Part shown: in pieces, positions 21,631 through 33,575 of the stretch
How the letters are laid out: each line of letters begins with the position of its first letter
Position numbering within the stretch: position 1 is the first letter of the stretch
NCBI GenBank assembly: GCA_949316235.1
Contig: OX438755.1
Span: 15,641,151-15,705,150 of the forward strand
Length of the DNA: 64,000 nucleotides
Reading direction: 5' to 3'
From: Oegoconia quadripuncta
Taxonomy: Eukaryota > Arthropoda > Insecta > Lepidoptera > Autostichidae
Translations under genes and position numbers: made by a program
The notes under the pieces: model-generated
Seen by the model: only the letters and a program-made list of their open reading frames with translations
Told to the model about the DNA's origin: nothing
Database searches by the model: none

Positions 21631-23021
21631 CAGGGTGTCCAGTAAATAGCACGACAAACGAAAAGGGAAGATAGATGAAAGGTTGACCTACTAGACAAAA
21701 AAAAATGACCTTAGTAAAAGTGTCACCGTTTTCAAGATATTAATTTTTTATGTTTTTTTCTTAAAACTGCCGCTTTTTATCTGTTTGTTGTTGTTATGTG
21801 TAGAAATAACCAGATATTTTTCTTATTTTTTCTGTCAAATATTTTCAGATAGTTGCTGTACCATATTTAAATATCATTTTGTTAAATACATGTAGGTAAC
21901 CCTGAGAAAATAATTTTTTATTCCTAATTTTTTTTTTTTAATATTGTTTAATGAAGTTTGACGTTCAGCGGTGAGAAAAAAATGTATTGGACTGCTGCTG
22001 CACATTCCCTTAAAAAATTACCTGTTTAGTAGGGATTTCAGAAAGGTAAAATAAAATACACCTTTATTTTTAAATAAAAAGATACAGCATTTTTTCTGCC
22101 AAAGTGGCAAATTTCGGTCAAAAGGTAATTGATGATTAATTTTTCTTTTTTTGCTTAGCAGCGTTACTTATTATTGAACTAGTTAAAATTTAAGCCAGTT
22201 TATTTAAAAATAAGCAAAAGTTAAATAAAATACACACTTTGGATTAAAAATGAACACATTTATTACCAAACAAAATTTACATTTAATATTTTTGTATTCT
22301 CTACGATCATAAGTAATCAATCAAACACAGTTAATAACATCTTTACACACAGAAAAATAAGAGATGCTATTAGTCATTGTGTACCATTTTTCGAATTCCG
22401 ATTTCCAAGGTCATGAAAAGGTTTGTCACTATTAGATGCGCAGATAACAATTTCAAGGTTTTTTAACAATTAAGCACTTCAGTGGTCAGTAAAAAGATGT
22501 AATTTTACTTTAAATTTGAATTTTGGATTTAAGTGTGAACCAGACCCCTCGACGGAAAAAATGCTGTATCTTTTTATTTAAAAATAAAGGTGTATTTTAT
22601 TTTACCTTTCTGAAATCCCTACTAAACAGGTAAATTTTTAAGGGAATGTGCAGCAGCAGTCCAATACATTTTTTTCTCACCGCTGAAGGTCAAACTTCAT
22701 TAAACAATATTCAAAAAAAAAAAATTAGGAATAAAAAATTATTTTCTCAGGGTTACCTACATGTATTTAACAAAATGATATTTAAATATGGTACAGCAAC
22801 TATCTGAAAATATTTGACAGAAAAAATAAGAAAAATATCTGGTTATTTCTACACATAACAACAACAAACAGAGAAAAAGTGGCAGTTTTAAGAAAAAAAA
22901 ATAAAAAATTTATATCTTGAAAACGGTGACACTTTTACTAAGGTTATTTTTTTTTGTCTGGTAGGTCAACCTTTCATCTATCTTCCCTTCTCGTTTGTCG
23001 TGCTATTTACTGGACACCCTG
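21631..23021. mobile_element. 1.39-kb foldback element with ~466-bp arms
   Basis: The left arm 21631-22096 and right arm 22555-23021 are near-identical inverted copies. Outer ends are 'cagggtgtccagtaaatagc' and its inverse 'gctatttactggacaccctg', with TA on each side (21629-21630, 23022-23023). The 458-bp spacer (22097-22554) is AT-rich without a useful ORF. TA duplication and long arms suggest a non-autonomous Tc1/mariner-type or foldback element (inference). No transposase is encoded. Confidence 0.85.
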
Positions 23022-23069
23022 TATGTATTTTACTTATCAAGAACATAAAGTAAACTTATATAGTATTAT

Positions 23070-23578
23070 AGTCAAAGTCAAAGTCAAAGTCAAAAAAATA
23101 TTTATTTCGTAGGATAAAGATTATCACTTGAAAACGTCACATTTTTAAAACGTCACTTAATATTAAAATTATTGACATTATTGCTCATTCGCAAAGCAGA
23201 TTCCCCAGAGAAGAACGAGCAAGAAACTCAGGGGTTGCTCTTTTAAATAAGTTTGGGTTACAATTATATTACATTGTATAATTAGGCTGAATATCGCCGA
23301 GCGGTCTATGTCCATGCTTGCTTATCATCCAGATAGTCAGAAATTTTATAATAGCCTTTGGTAAATAATGTCTGTTTTATGATGGTTTTTAATTTATTTA
23401 AAGGTAAATTTTGAATGTCCACTGGAACCTTATTATAAAAGCGTATACATTGCCCCTTAAATGACTTAGTGACTTTGTGTAAACGGCTGGCATGAACAGC
23501 AAGTTTATTTTTATATCTGGTATTTACATTATGTATATCACTATTTTTCTTAAACGATTCTATATTTTTTCTTACTAT
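23070..23578 (-). mobile_element. LINE 3' end, second copy of the 5516 family
   Basis: From the (TTTGAC)n tail at 23072-23090 the sequence follows the 5516-6000 LINE almost base for base, including the C-terminal codons and 3' UTR. It differs by a ~15-bp local duplication ('aaaacgtcac' twice near 23132-23155). 5'-truncated at about 23578. Confidence 0.8.
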
Positions 23579-24500
23579 TTATATTTTTCGTATACCTAGT
23601 ATTATATTTTTCGAAGGGCCTTTTCCATCCTTTTTTGCCCTCATTCAAAAAACAGTGCCCCACGCAAATATTTCCGGATTTCAGGTCGTTTATTTTAATA
23701 AATTTTTCATCGTGAATAAATTTATTTCATAGGCCACATCGTCACTTCCCATCAGGTGAGATTGTGGTCAAACGCGTATCCAGTTAATCATAAAAAAAAT
23801 CGTATATTTCTATGTATTCTCTCTTCCTTTTGTTACTGACTCGACGTAGCATATAAATTTAAATGTTCTAGTAAACTGCTATCGTTATATCATGGAAGAC
23901 GAATTTTCAGCTAAGAAAAGTAGTAAAAATCAATCAATTAATAAATTATAAATATATTTATTGTAAGTTTATTATTCAGTTATCTTTTCTTTTTTTATTT
24001 GTTTTATTATTCGTTATAGGATTTTTTCTTTTGCACACAATTTACTGCTAAACCAACTGGAAGAGATCTCTTAAAGAGATAAGTCCACCTTTGTACGTGA
24101 CCTATTGTTTGTACTCTGTAATATTTTGGTGCAATAAAGAATATAAATATGTTTTTCTATTGTTTGAATAATAAAAATATAAATAAAATGTTAAGGAATA
24201 GAATAGAACAGAACAGAACAGAATAGAATAGAATAACTTTATTCGCTGACAGAAATACAAGGCTAACATTACTTTTAAACTTTCAGATTACTTATCGATT
24301 TTATTACGGAGACTTGCTATCTTATCTCAAACTGCCGAAAGAACAATGCTACAAGATGGTGGTGGTTACCCAGGCGAACATTTAAAAATGCTTTACCACC
24401 AATCAAGTACTTACCTACCTACTAAATAGTTTTATAGTTTATAGTTTTTATTTTTCAAAAAATATCTACCCCGTTGAGACGACATGTTTATGTAGCGTAA
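23579..24500. repeat. mixed repeat fragments
   Basis: 23740-23795: family F end ('cccatcaggtgagattgtgg', 'cgcgtatccagttaatcat'). 24050-24160: LINE 3' tail ('ggaagagatctcttaaagag' ... 'gtgcaataaagaatataaa'). 24197-24250: (AGAAT/AGAAC)n with an inverted LINE tail. 24308-24410: degenerate SINE B ('tttaccaccaatcaagtac'). No gene. Confidence 0.5.
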
Positions 24501-25195
24501 TATTGTTTATATTGATCCACGAAGTCGGTTATCTGGAGAAATCCCTTCGAAAGAAATAAAACTGAAGGTAATAATCGTTCATTTGTCATTATTATTTATG
24601 GGTTCGCATTGGCTACTAACACCCCGAATGAAACAAATGTTTCGGCAAGTCAAACGGGAGTCGGCAAGAATGATAACTCTCTAGATCCCCTGAAGAGGCT
24701 ATTATAACTTCGATGAGCCGACACTCAAATTAATGAAGGCTGCAATCACCGAGGTCTCTGTTTAGTTTAATCAAAAGTGAAAAGAGCCATTTAACTTTTG
24801 AGAGCCCAAAAGCCTCGACTTGACGCCTGTTGTGGTAAAGACTTCAGGGACGCGTAGCGTTTTTTAATTACCCGTTTAAAAACACGGCGACTATTTTTTT
24901 TACTTTCGTCTTTCCAAGATTTCTCTTTAGAAAAGCTGAAAACAATTTTAGATTATACCCGGTTGAGTTGGCCAAGATCCTTTGCCTATTTTAAGAGTGG
25001 TCTTGTTATAAACTTGTAATGTTTATTGGAAATTTCGTCAGAAATGCAAAATACGGTCCAATTCATTTACTAAAGTATATACCTATCTGATGTTATTGTA
25101 GTTCAATAACTATTATAAAATTTCCATTTAGATTATTTAGCAAGTATCTACTTTATAAACGCTTCAAATATTCAGTCCGTATTTTTTTTTGTTTT
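24501..25195. other. single-copy-looking intergenic DNA
   Basis: No ORF and no repeat recognized. 24600-24850 has fewer low-complexity runs than its flanks and may hold conserved non-coding sequence (weak inference). Confidence 0.25.
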
Positions 25196-25197
25196 TT

Positions 25198-25610
25198 CAG
25201 GTACGACAGAGAAAGACCTGATGGAACCATCTTAGTACCCTGGTGCTTGGGGCAGAGTATCTCACATACTTTGGCACCATCGCATATACTGTGCAAAGAG
25301 CGGCTGATCAACCTCAAAGTCACAAGCGCCGTAAATATGCGTTAATCACTATAAACCACGAGTTTGCGGCGTTTGCAGTGAAACAAAAATAAATAAAAAG
25401 GATTTATCCATTAGACTACTCCACGCCTCTGGAGATATCTCTGGTGCTTACTTTGCTCAACAGCTGAGCATATGCAGTCAGTGGGGCAATAGCGCTAGCG
25501 TACTAGGTACCATGCCTCACGGAAGCGAGTTGGACGGCGTATTTTTTCTATATGATATTTTTTCAATTGTGTATTATAAGTAATTAGTTATTAATAAATT
25601 TCTACTGGGT
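25198..25610 (+). pseudogene. family I LINE remnant, ORF C-terminal end
   Basis: Across frameshifts the translation gives RPDGTILVPW, TLAPSHI, DQPQSHKRRKYALI, YEF-like NHEFAAFAV, then SICSQWGNSASVLGTMP. This order (PDG..LVPW, DTLAPS, RKY, Q...GNA.S.LGT.P) is a recurrent C-terminal arrangement downstream of RT in an invertebrate LINE lineage. Frames are broken several times. Two more fragments: 39700-39820 and 61215-61470. Confidence 0.6.
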
Positions 25611-27223
25611 CTGTAAATTGTTTTTTTTCTTTGTTTTATTAAACACAAATGAGCTTTGAGTTTCTTGTGCGTTGTTCTCTGCGGAATTAGCGTTGTGAAT
25701 GGAAGTAATCTTTTGACGTTTATACGAATGATAATTTTGTATTCTAAGAAACAAATAAATTTTTAATTTCACTTTATATGCTATTAGCCGTGGTTGTAAT
25801 TTTCTATTGCAAACAATGGTCTAGGAAGAATTGTAGAAGTGATGTTATCTTCTACTTTAATTGGTAATGTGCAAATACTTAGCGTCTTGTCATTCATAAT
25901 AATTATACCTGTTTTGGTAACTTGTGTCTCCGCACTCTAGAATCTAGAATCAGTGGCCTGATAGCCATGGAACTGATGTTCCATGCGATGTAACCAGCCT
26001 ATTGCCACTTCAACTTAGGTACTAATCCGTTGGACTACGTCTGTGTCTTTTGATCTCGAAAGGAAGACAAAAAATTGTAAGTCGATATTCACTTTCGTGA
26101 TGCCGGTAGAAGATCATGTGAGAGATATACTCGCAATAATCTTTGTATTGGTCCAAGCAAACAAAATAAATTGTCACCGCGTGAAATAATCCTAATAATT
26201 AAATACAAAAAAGAATTACAGATCAAGGCAGTCGTCGCAGCAACCTCGTTAATCAGCCGAATTAACTTGCAAGAGTCAAGACAAGGAATTTAATTAACAC
26301 AAAAAGTCGGTCCAGATTGAGACGGCCCTTGTTTACGGATTAATCGGGTGGAATTTTAATCAGCTGCTTATTCGGCCGGTCACGGCGTCGCGTCGGGTAC
26401 ATGTTGAAATGAGAAATAACCCTAATTAAATAATTGCTCACCCCTGACGTGACTGAAGGATTGAAAAGGATGAGTGACTGTACATGTCAATCACTGAATG
26501 GTTAGTTCTTTTTATTTTATTAAGGATAACAAACAGGTATACATTGCATGTTACTTAAGAAAGTTGACAAATTATGATTGTGCGTACACCCAGCGACATT
26601 ACCCACAGATGATTTTGAAACTAATAGTTTGTAATAAATAAGTAACTCAATGTCATTTTCGATTGGTATTCTATTTAGAATAGAGGTCAGTTACGATTCC
26701 ATGGGAATATCAAAACATAATTGACATCAATTTCTTTATAAATTGTAATTTTATTAAATAGAGTTCAATCCGCTGAAGCTCCCTTGCTCCTGCTGCTTAA
26801 CTGTACTCGTAGCTTTGAGGTTACTTGGTTTTCTTTGAGAGACCATGAGGCCCAGCTCCATTTAACGATGGGCAATCAATGGTTCTTGAGAACTGAATAT
26901 TTCCAATTATATCCCCTTTCTTTATTTATTTCTATAAATTGTATAACTCAAACTTCTTTACCTACTTGCCTGTAAATATAACTTGAGGTATTATTATAAT
27001 ACGAAAATTATAAATTCCAAGTTACACAAATTTATGTTAAGTAAAATATTTACTTTGTAAACAGGTCGACGAGCTTGGCCGTTATAGTAGCTATACTAAG
27101 TATTAAAATATAGAGAGAGGAGAATAACGGAAAAACAATGAGAATAATTGATTAACTTGTCAATGCCGTATGCAAATTATCCATATTGAAATCAAATTAA
27201 CCAACTCAAGTAGGTAGGCGTGG
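25611..27223. other. mostly single-copy intergenic DNA
   Basis: No supported gene. 26225-26460 is GC-richer and contains repeated homeodomain-type TAAT cores (tcgttaatcagccg, tttaattaac, ggattaatcggg), so it is a candidate regulatory element. Confidence 0.3.
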
Positions 27224-27930
27224 CGCAGTTGCATTAGCTATTCGTCTTCGATTAGTGAAGTCAAGCATGTTTGGCGCGGCCAAACCTTGGATGGGTGGCT
27301 ACTAGTGGCAATTTAATAGTCGGTCGTGTTTTCAATTCACATCAAACGGGCCGCGTCGGAGCGCACCGAGGCGCTGCGGAACGGATAGAAACGGATACGC
27401 GCGCATGCTGCAGTAGCCGGCAGTGTCCACCCCAATACTCGCATACGCTGGAATGCCCGTATGCGCTGGAATACGCGCGCATCCGTCGGTATACTCCCGC
27501 ATCTTTTAGTTTCCACAACTTGAATGCGAATTACAAAATACGGCATGAGGGAACGCCCCGACGGCATCCAAGCGCACGCGATGCCGGCTGATCGGAGCCG
27601 ACCGGCCGAGCGCACGCGGATAAGTGTGCTCGAATGCCACGACGGCCGGTCGGAGCCGACTGCAGCCGACGTATTCAACTGAATACGCGTGACATTCAAA
27701 TATTAAATTTAAGTATTGTACAGACCCATAATTTACCGTATAGTAAACTGCGCTCCCACGCGGCCAGTTTTGTGTGAATCGTACTTTAAAACACTGATTG
27801 TCAGGTGGCCACTGGGCTGATACAAATCTCCGCACTACTGGGCACCGTGGTGGATTATGACCCATTCTCTCTTCTAATGAAATGAGTCTCTGCCCAAACA
27901 GTAGGGATATGCAAGGCAACACAACTAACA
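27224..27930 (+). repeat. SINE family E, split by a GC-rich insert
   Basis: The head 27224-27345 ('ccttggatgggtggctacta') and tail ~27780-27930 ('aacactgattgtcaggtgg', 'ctgggctgatacaaatc') match the 3292-3602 copy. There the two parts are ~100 bp apart; here ~430 bp separate them because of the insert at about 27346-27700. Confidence 0.55.
27346..27700. other. GC- and CpG-rich insert inside SINE E
   Basis: Abrupt jump in GC and CpG against AT-rich flanks, with repeated words such as 'atacgcgcgcat' and 'ggtcggagccgac'. 'ggagccgaccggccg' and 'cggccggtcggagcc' form an inverted pair at about 27593-27660. Open frames on both strands (106, 120 and 141 codons) are explained by lack of AT-rich stops and share no family signal. 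Class unknown. Confidence 0.5.
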
Positions 27931-29440
27931 AACTATAACGGCTCCACCTTGATTCACTATGTGTATCAACGACTAAATTAATTCTTTTGTGATTCTAATT
28001 TAAACCCGAACACAATGTTCCTTGTCAACCCACAAAGCCGACACTTCGTATAACATGGAATATTCAATTCCAGATCGGATCACGGAACTGTGCAATTTGG
28101 AAAAAAAGTATCATACTCTTGTAGAAATGTAACACGTACCGAACTGTCACCATAGTGTATTAAGCAAGCAGTAAGACTAGCTCTACGAAGAAAATTATAC
28201 AAACTTAATATCTTAATATCTTTATTATACACAAAATTGTTACAGAAATATGCATTGTATATAAAATGTGACTAAATGTAAATGTGTGTTGTATATAAAA
28301 CAAAGCTGTAACTGGTAGGTATTAGAATGTTACGTATTGTCCTCGTCTCTATTACGTCAATTCTCACGGTCCTGTAAATTTGTTTTAATAAGTTTAAATT
28401 TATCATAAAATTTAGAATACTCTAATCTTTCTGCCGCCAAGCATCATTGCCCGTATTGCTGTATTCTGGTGTGAAGTCCAAGGCCTGATATCGCATCTAC
28501 AACTACCGAGATGTGATGAAAGTATGTTTCGTATGGAAGGAACCAACAGCCTAACCAAGCTGTTTTGAACAGTATAGTTAGATGTAAAAGCAGAAAGGAC
28601 AGCCGCAAGTATTATTTTATTTTATGCATCATGGTAGTGAGTGTAGTATATTAAAATAGAAATAAATTGAAAATTCAGAATACCCCCGAGGAAATAATCA
28701 TAATATTATCATCCCGGTATATAAATAAATAAATAGAAATAAATTTATTTTCTCCAAAAGAACGCAAATAGTTTTAGCGCAGTATACCATAAGCTTAGAC
28801 TAATACAATCATTATTAATCCACTACTATGGAGACTGGTGTCTATAGTAAGAGTGTCATGAACTACAGATACCATATAAAAGAACTGTGTCAAAAGTTAA
28901 GTATCATTGAAACGGATGAAGCTATTTTTATCAAACATAGCTAAGAACATTGCCCCTTAGTTTAATCTTAAATATAGAAAAAACTACACTCAAATTAAAA
29001 CGCACACATATACACCATAACGCCGTCAAATAAATAAGATACGTCGTTTTTCGACGAGCATTAAAAATACATGAAAAGATTGGTGCCACGTTACCGTGTT
29101 CTGGGATGACATCGCATGTCCAACCACTAATTAAAAAGTTAAAAGCATTGTTGGTTGGATACAGGGGTAACAGGCAGATGTAACGCTTTTCTGTTCACAG
29201 TAAACGTATAATTTTACCCGTTTTATTGAGTTAATATGCGCATTCAATAATTAGGATTATAAATCTTAATAACGGAAATTGCAGAGAATTACTCGCATTA
29301 AAAAAATCTTAAATAACGTAACTTCAAATCAATAGTACCTATTTTATACCAATTTAAATTTAATACCAATTTAATGACAATATCACATCTTTGTCGCTGC
29401 CATCACATAAAATTTGACTGAGGATATCACGAATGAGTAT
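27931..29440. other. intergenic stretch, no gene seen
   Basis: 28430-28490 resembles a LINE 3' UTR ('gccgccaagcatcattgccc'). 28895-28960 shares 'caaacatagctaagaac' with a MITE-like piece near 12260 (inverse). Otherwise nothing recognized. Confidence 0.3.
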
Positions 29441-29580
29441 GAATTTTTTTTTTTTTATGGTTAACTGGATACGCATTTGACCACAATCTCACCTGATGGG
29501 AAGTGATGATGTGGCCGAAGATGAAGCATGCGATCTCAGTAGATGCCTATTCACCCTGCTCTTAAAGATCCCAAGGTTGT
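29441..29580 (-). repeat. family F LINE/SINE 3' end
   Basis: 'ttaactggatacgcatttga', 'ccacaatctcacctgatggg' and 'ctattcaccctgctctt' match 50900-51075. Inverse copies are at 23740-23795, 35095-35180, 40985-41115, 57030-57105 and 63325-63375. Poly(T) at the left marks the 3' end on the minus strand. Confidence 0.55.
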
Positions 29581-31119
29581 AGATGAAGACAAAAACGAAA
29601 TAGACGGTCATTGACATAATGTTTCACATGAATCACGTACTTGAAATCGAAATTGTAAGTTTGAACCAATTTGCAGCACTGACTATATAACTGCTGTGCT
29701 GTCACGGACCTAGCCCTATCTCGATCGGTATATTGTTGCCAGCCCACAATCTGAATTGAGTTCGTGATCTCGCATTCGGGGACACCACGTGACGCTCAGC
29801 CTCATCCACACGGTTGAGCAGGGTGGTTTTTAAGCCGCTACTTTTTATTCAGAAGTACTATGCAAATAGTTTTCTTTTCCATTTCCACCGAATAGGTATT
29901 AAAAAGTGGCTACTTTTTCTATAAAACGTTCAAGAACTCGTGGAACAAAATGAATAAGATGTTCTCCTGTCACGTTTAGTAATGAATAGAGTGGAAATTT
30001 TTCCTTCGTTTGCATATTGTAGCTAACGCCTCGAGCACACTAACAGGCGAGACGGCGACGATGAAAGAAAAGAAATAATAGCGGCATGTTTACACATGTT
30101 TTAATCATCTAAATATATATAAAGGAAGAAACTGACTGACTGACTGACTGACTGACTGACATATCAACGCACAGGCCAAACCGCTGGGTCTAGAGTTTCC
30201 AAATTTGGCACGTAGGTTCCTTACGAGGTCTAGGGGAGCACTAAGAAAGGATTTTTCAAAATTCACCCTTTAAGGGGGTGAAACAGGGGTAGGAAGTTTG
30301 TATGAAGAAACAGTATAACTTGGACATTTCGACTATTTTCGACTCGAAACTTCGCAAGAGTACTCCTAGGAACAAATAAGCTAATACGTGTTTTGAGATT
30401 TTTCGAAAAACAACCCCCTGGGTTGTGAAATGGGGGTTAAAACCATAAAATGGATATTGGTGTCGTTATTTAGGTTTTATGGGATGTTGATTATGAAAAT
30501 GACATTTATTTTAAGTTAACCCTCTAGGGTTGAGATAGGGGTGGGGGTTGCTACCAAAAAAGTCTATATTGGACAACCCCCTGGGGTGTGAAATGGGGGT
30601 TAAAACCATATAATCGATAATGGTGTCGTTATTTAGATTTTATGGGATGTTGATTATGAATATGACATTTATTTTAAGTTAACCCTCTAGGGTTGAGATA
30701 GGGGTGGGGGTTGATACCAAAAAAGTCAATATTGGTGTCATTACTTAGGTTTTTTGGGACGTTGATTACGAAAATGCCATTTGTTTTGAAGCTAACCCCT
30801 TGGAGTTAGAGAATGAGATAAGGGTTAGTTGAGATTTTTCGAAAAACAGCCCCCTGGGGTGTGAAATGGGTTTGAAACCATAAAATCGATATTGGTGTCG
30901 TTATTTAGGTTTTTTGGGATGTTGATTATGAAAATGACATTTATTTTAAGCCAACCCTCTAGGGGTGAGATAGAGGTGGGGGATGATACCAAACAAGTCT
31001 ATATTGGTGTCGTTATTTAGGTTTTTTGGGACGTTAATTGCGAAAATGACATTTATTTTGAAGCTAACCCCTTACGGGTTGCGATAGTGGTAGGGGTTGA
31101 AATCACAAATTCAAATTGG

Positions 31120-31500
31120 TGTCGAAGTCGAAGAGTCAAAGTCGAAGTGTCAATGTCGAAGATTCAAATTGGAAATTCAAAGTCGAAGGCTCAAATTCGA
31201 AGGCTCAAAGTCGAAGGCTGAACGTCGAAGGCTCAAATTCGAAGGCTCAAAGTCAAAGGCTCAAAGACGAAGGCTCAAATTCGAAGGCTCGAAGTCGAAG
31301 GCTGAAAGTCGAAGGCTCAAAGTCGAAGGCTCAAAGTCGAGGGCTAAAAGTCGAAGACTCAAAGTCGAAGACTCAAAGTCGAAGACTCAAAGTCGAAAGC
31401 TCAAAGTCGAAGGCTCAAAGTCGAAGGCTCAAAATCGAAGGCTCAAAGACGAAGGCTCAAAGTCGAAGGCTCAGAGTCGAAGACTCAAAGTCGAAAAGTA
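31120..31500. repeat. 14-bp minisatellite (caaagtcgaaggct)n, array 1
   Basis: About 27 tandem copies of 'caaagtcgaaggct' and variants. Because the unit is 14 bp and has no stop in the forward reading, several frames stay open and read as SKSKAQSRRLKVEG repeats. I do not call this a protein: all three frames give the same peptide and there is no start context or flanking exon. Confidence 0.85.
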
Positions 31501-31504
31501 AAAT

Positions 31505-31692
31505 TCATAGTCAAAGTCATGTCAAAGTCATAGTCAAAATCATAGTCAAAGTCATAGTCATAGGCAAAGTCATAGTCAAAGTCATAGTCGAAGTCATAGT
31601 CAAAGTCAAAGTCGTAGTCAATGTCATAGTTGAAGTCATAGTCAAAGTCATAGTCAAAGTTTTAGTCAAAGTCATAGTCATAGTCAAAGGGG
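31505..31692. repeat. 12-bp minisatellite (aaagtcatagtc)n
   Basis: Tandem 'aaagtcatagtc' with point variants directly follows the 14-bp array. It evidently grew from the same AAAGTC core. Confidence 0.85.
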
Positions 31693-32634
31693 TGAATAGA
31701 GTTTCCAAATTTGGCACGTAGGTTCCTTACGAGGTCTAGGGGAGCACTAAGAAAGGATTTTTCAAAATTCACCCTTTAAGGGGGTGAAACAGGGGTTTGA
31801 ACAGGTTGAAGCTTTGTATGAAGAAACAGTATAACTTGGACATTTCGACTATTTTCGACTCGAAACTTCACAAGAGTACTCCTAGGAACAAATAAGCTAA
31901 TACGTGTTTTGAGATTTTTCGAAAAACACCCCCTGGGTTGTGAAATGGGGGTTAAAACCATAAAATCGATATTGGTGTCGTTATTTAGGTTTTATGGGAT
32001 GTTGATTATGAAAATGACATTTATTTTAAGTTAACCCTCTAGGGTTGAGATAGGGGTGGGGTTTGCTACCAAAAAAGTCTATATTGGACAACCCCCTGGG
32101 GTGTGAAATGGGGGTTAAAACCATATAATCGATAATGGTGTCGTTATTTAGATTTTATGGGATGTTGATTATGAATATGACATTTATTTTAAGTTAACCC
32201 TCTAGGGTTGAGATAGGGGTGAGGGTTGATATCAAAAAAGTCAATATTGGTGTCATTATTTAGGTTTTTTGGGACGTTGATTACGAAAATGCCATTTGTT
32301 TTGAAGCTAACCCCTTGGGGTTAGAGAATAAGATAAGGGTGAGTTGAGTTTTTTCGAAAAACAGCCCCTGGGGTGTGAAATGGGGGTTGAAACCATAAAA
32401 TCGATATTGGTGTCGTTATTTAGGTTTTTTGGGATGTTGATTATTAAAATGACATTTATTTTAAGCCAACCCTCTAGGGGTGAGATAGGGGTGGGGGATG
32501 ATACCAAAAAAGTCTATATTGGTGTCGTTATTTAGGTTTTTTGGGACGTTGATTGCGAAAATGACATTTATTTTGAAGCTAACCCCTTACGGGTTGCGAT
32601 AGTGGTAGGGGTTGAAATCACAAATTCAAATTGG

Positions 32635-32908
32635 TGTCGAAGTCGAAGAGTCAAAGTCGAAGTGTCAATGTCGAAGATTCAAATTCGAAATTCAAAGTTG
32701 AAGGCTCAAAGTCGAAGGCTCAAATTCGAAGACTCAAAGTCGAAGGCTGAAAGTCGAAGGCTCAAAGTCGAAGGCTCAAAGTCGAAGACTCAAAGTCGAA
32801 GGCTTAAAGTCAAAGGCTCAAAGACGAAGGCTCAAATTCGAAGGCTCAAATTCGAAGGCTCAAAGTCGAAGGCTGAAAGTCGAAAAGTAAAATTCATAGT
32901 CAAAGTCA
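32635..32908. repeat. 14-bp minisatellite, array 2
   Basis: Same unit as 31120-31500, shorter (about 18 copies), in the same position within higher-order unit 2. The 12-bp array is reduced to 'catagtcaaagtcaaagg'. Confidence 0.85.
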
Positions 32909-33575
32909 AAGGGGTGAATAGAGTTTCGAAATTTGGCACGTAGGTTCCTTACGAGGTCTAGCGGAGCACTAAGAAAGGATTTTTCAAAATTCACCCTTAA
33001 ACGGGTGAAACAGGGGTGGGAAGTTTGTATAAAGAAACAGTATAACTTGGACATTTCGACTATTTTCTCCACGACTCGACTCCAAACTTCACAATAGTAC
33101 TCCTAGGAACAAATAAGCTAATACGTGTTTTGAGATTTTTCGAAAAACAACTCCCTGGGTTGTGAAATGGGGGTTAAAACCATAAAATCGATATTGGTGT
33201 CGTTATTTAGGTTTTATGGGATGTTGATTATGAAAATGACATTTATTTTAAGTTAACCCTCTAGGGTTGAGACAGGGGTGGGGTTGCTACCAAAAAGTCT
33301 ATATTGGACAACATGTTGTTTATAAGGAAGTACTTTAATAAATATAAACCAGAATTTTTCAGAAAGGTCTTTTAATGGATCCCTGTCTTAATTCATTTAC
33401 CTGGCAAAACACCAACATGGTTCCACATACCTGTTATCTGCCCAGGGTCTTTTCCTGTTTGAGATAAACTCTACATGGTAATTTTTCTGCTGAATGTATT
33501 CCCGTGGGAAAGTAATAAAGTGTTGATTCATGTAGTCTACGCGGACGAAGTCGCGGGCAGCTGCTAGTCTACTTA

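Larger units (their letters stand above)
30105..33575. repeat. large composite repeat with nested tandem arrays
   Basis: Starts with (CTGA)n at 30129-30158 and 'catatcaacgcacaggcc', and ends 'cgcggacgaagtcgcgggca...ctagt' near 33571. These ends recur together in lepidopteran dispersed repeats. Inside, a higher-order unit beginning 'agagtttccaaatttggcac' restarts at 30192, 31698 and 32920. Lengths are ~1506, ~1222 and ~390 bp (last partial). Each full unit holds ~110-165-bp sub-repeats ('cgttatttaggttttatgggatgttgatta' type) and a 14-bp minisatellite. No enzyme is encoded. Helitron-like or unclassified; I cannot decide. Confidence 0.7.

Noticed and set aside
21441..21698. 85-codon minus-strand ORF
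   Set aside because: It runs across the edge of the foldback element and has no recognizable content.
27271..27931. 106-, 120- and 141-codon overlapping ORFs
   Set aside because: All lie on a GC-rich insert where stops are rare; both strands are open and no family signal is seen.
31097..31721. 134- and 201-codon ORFs encoding Lys/Arg/Ser repeats
   Set aside because: They come from a 14-bp minisatellite open in every frame; no splice or start support.
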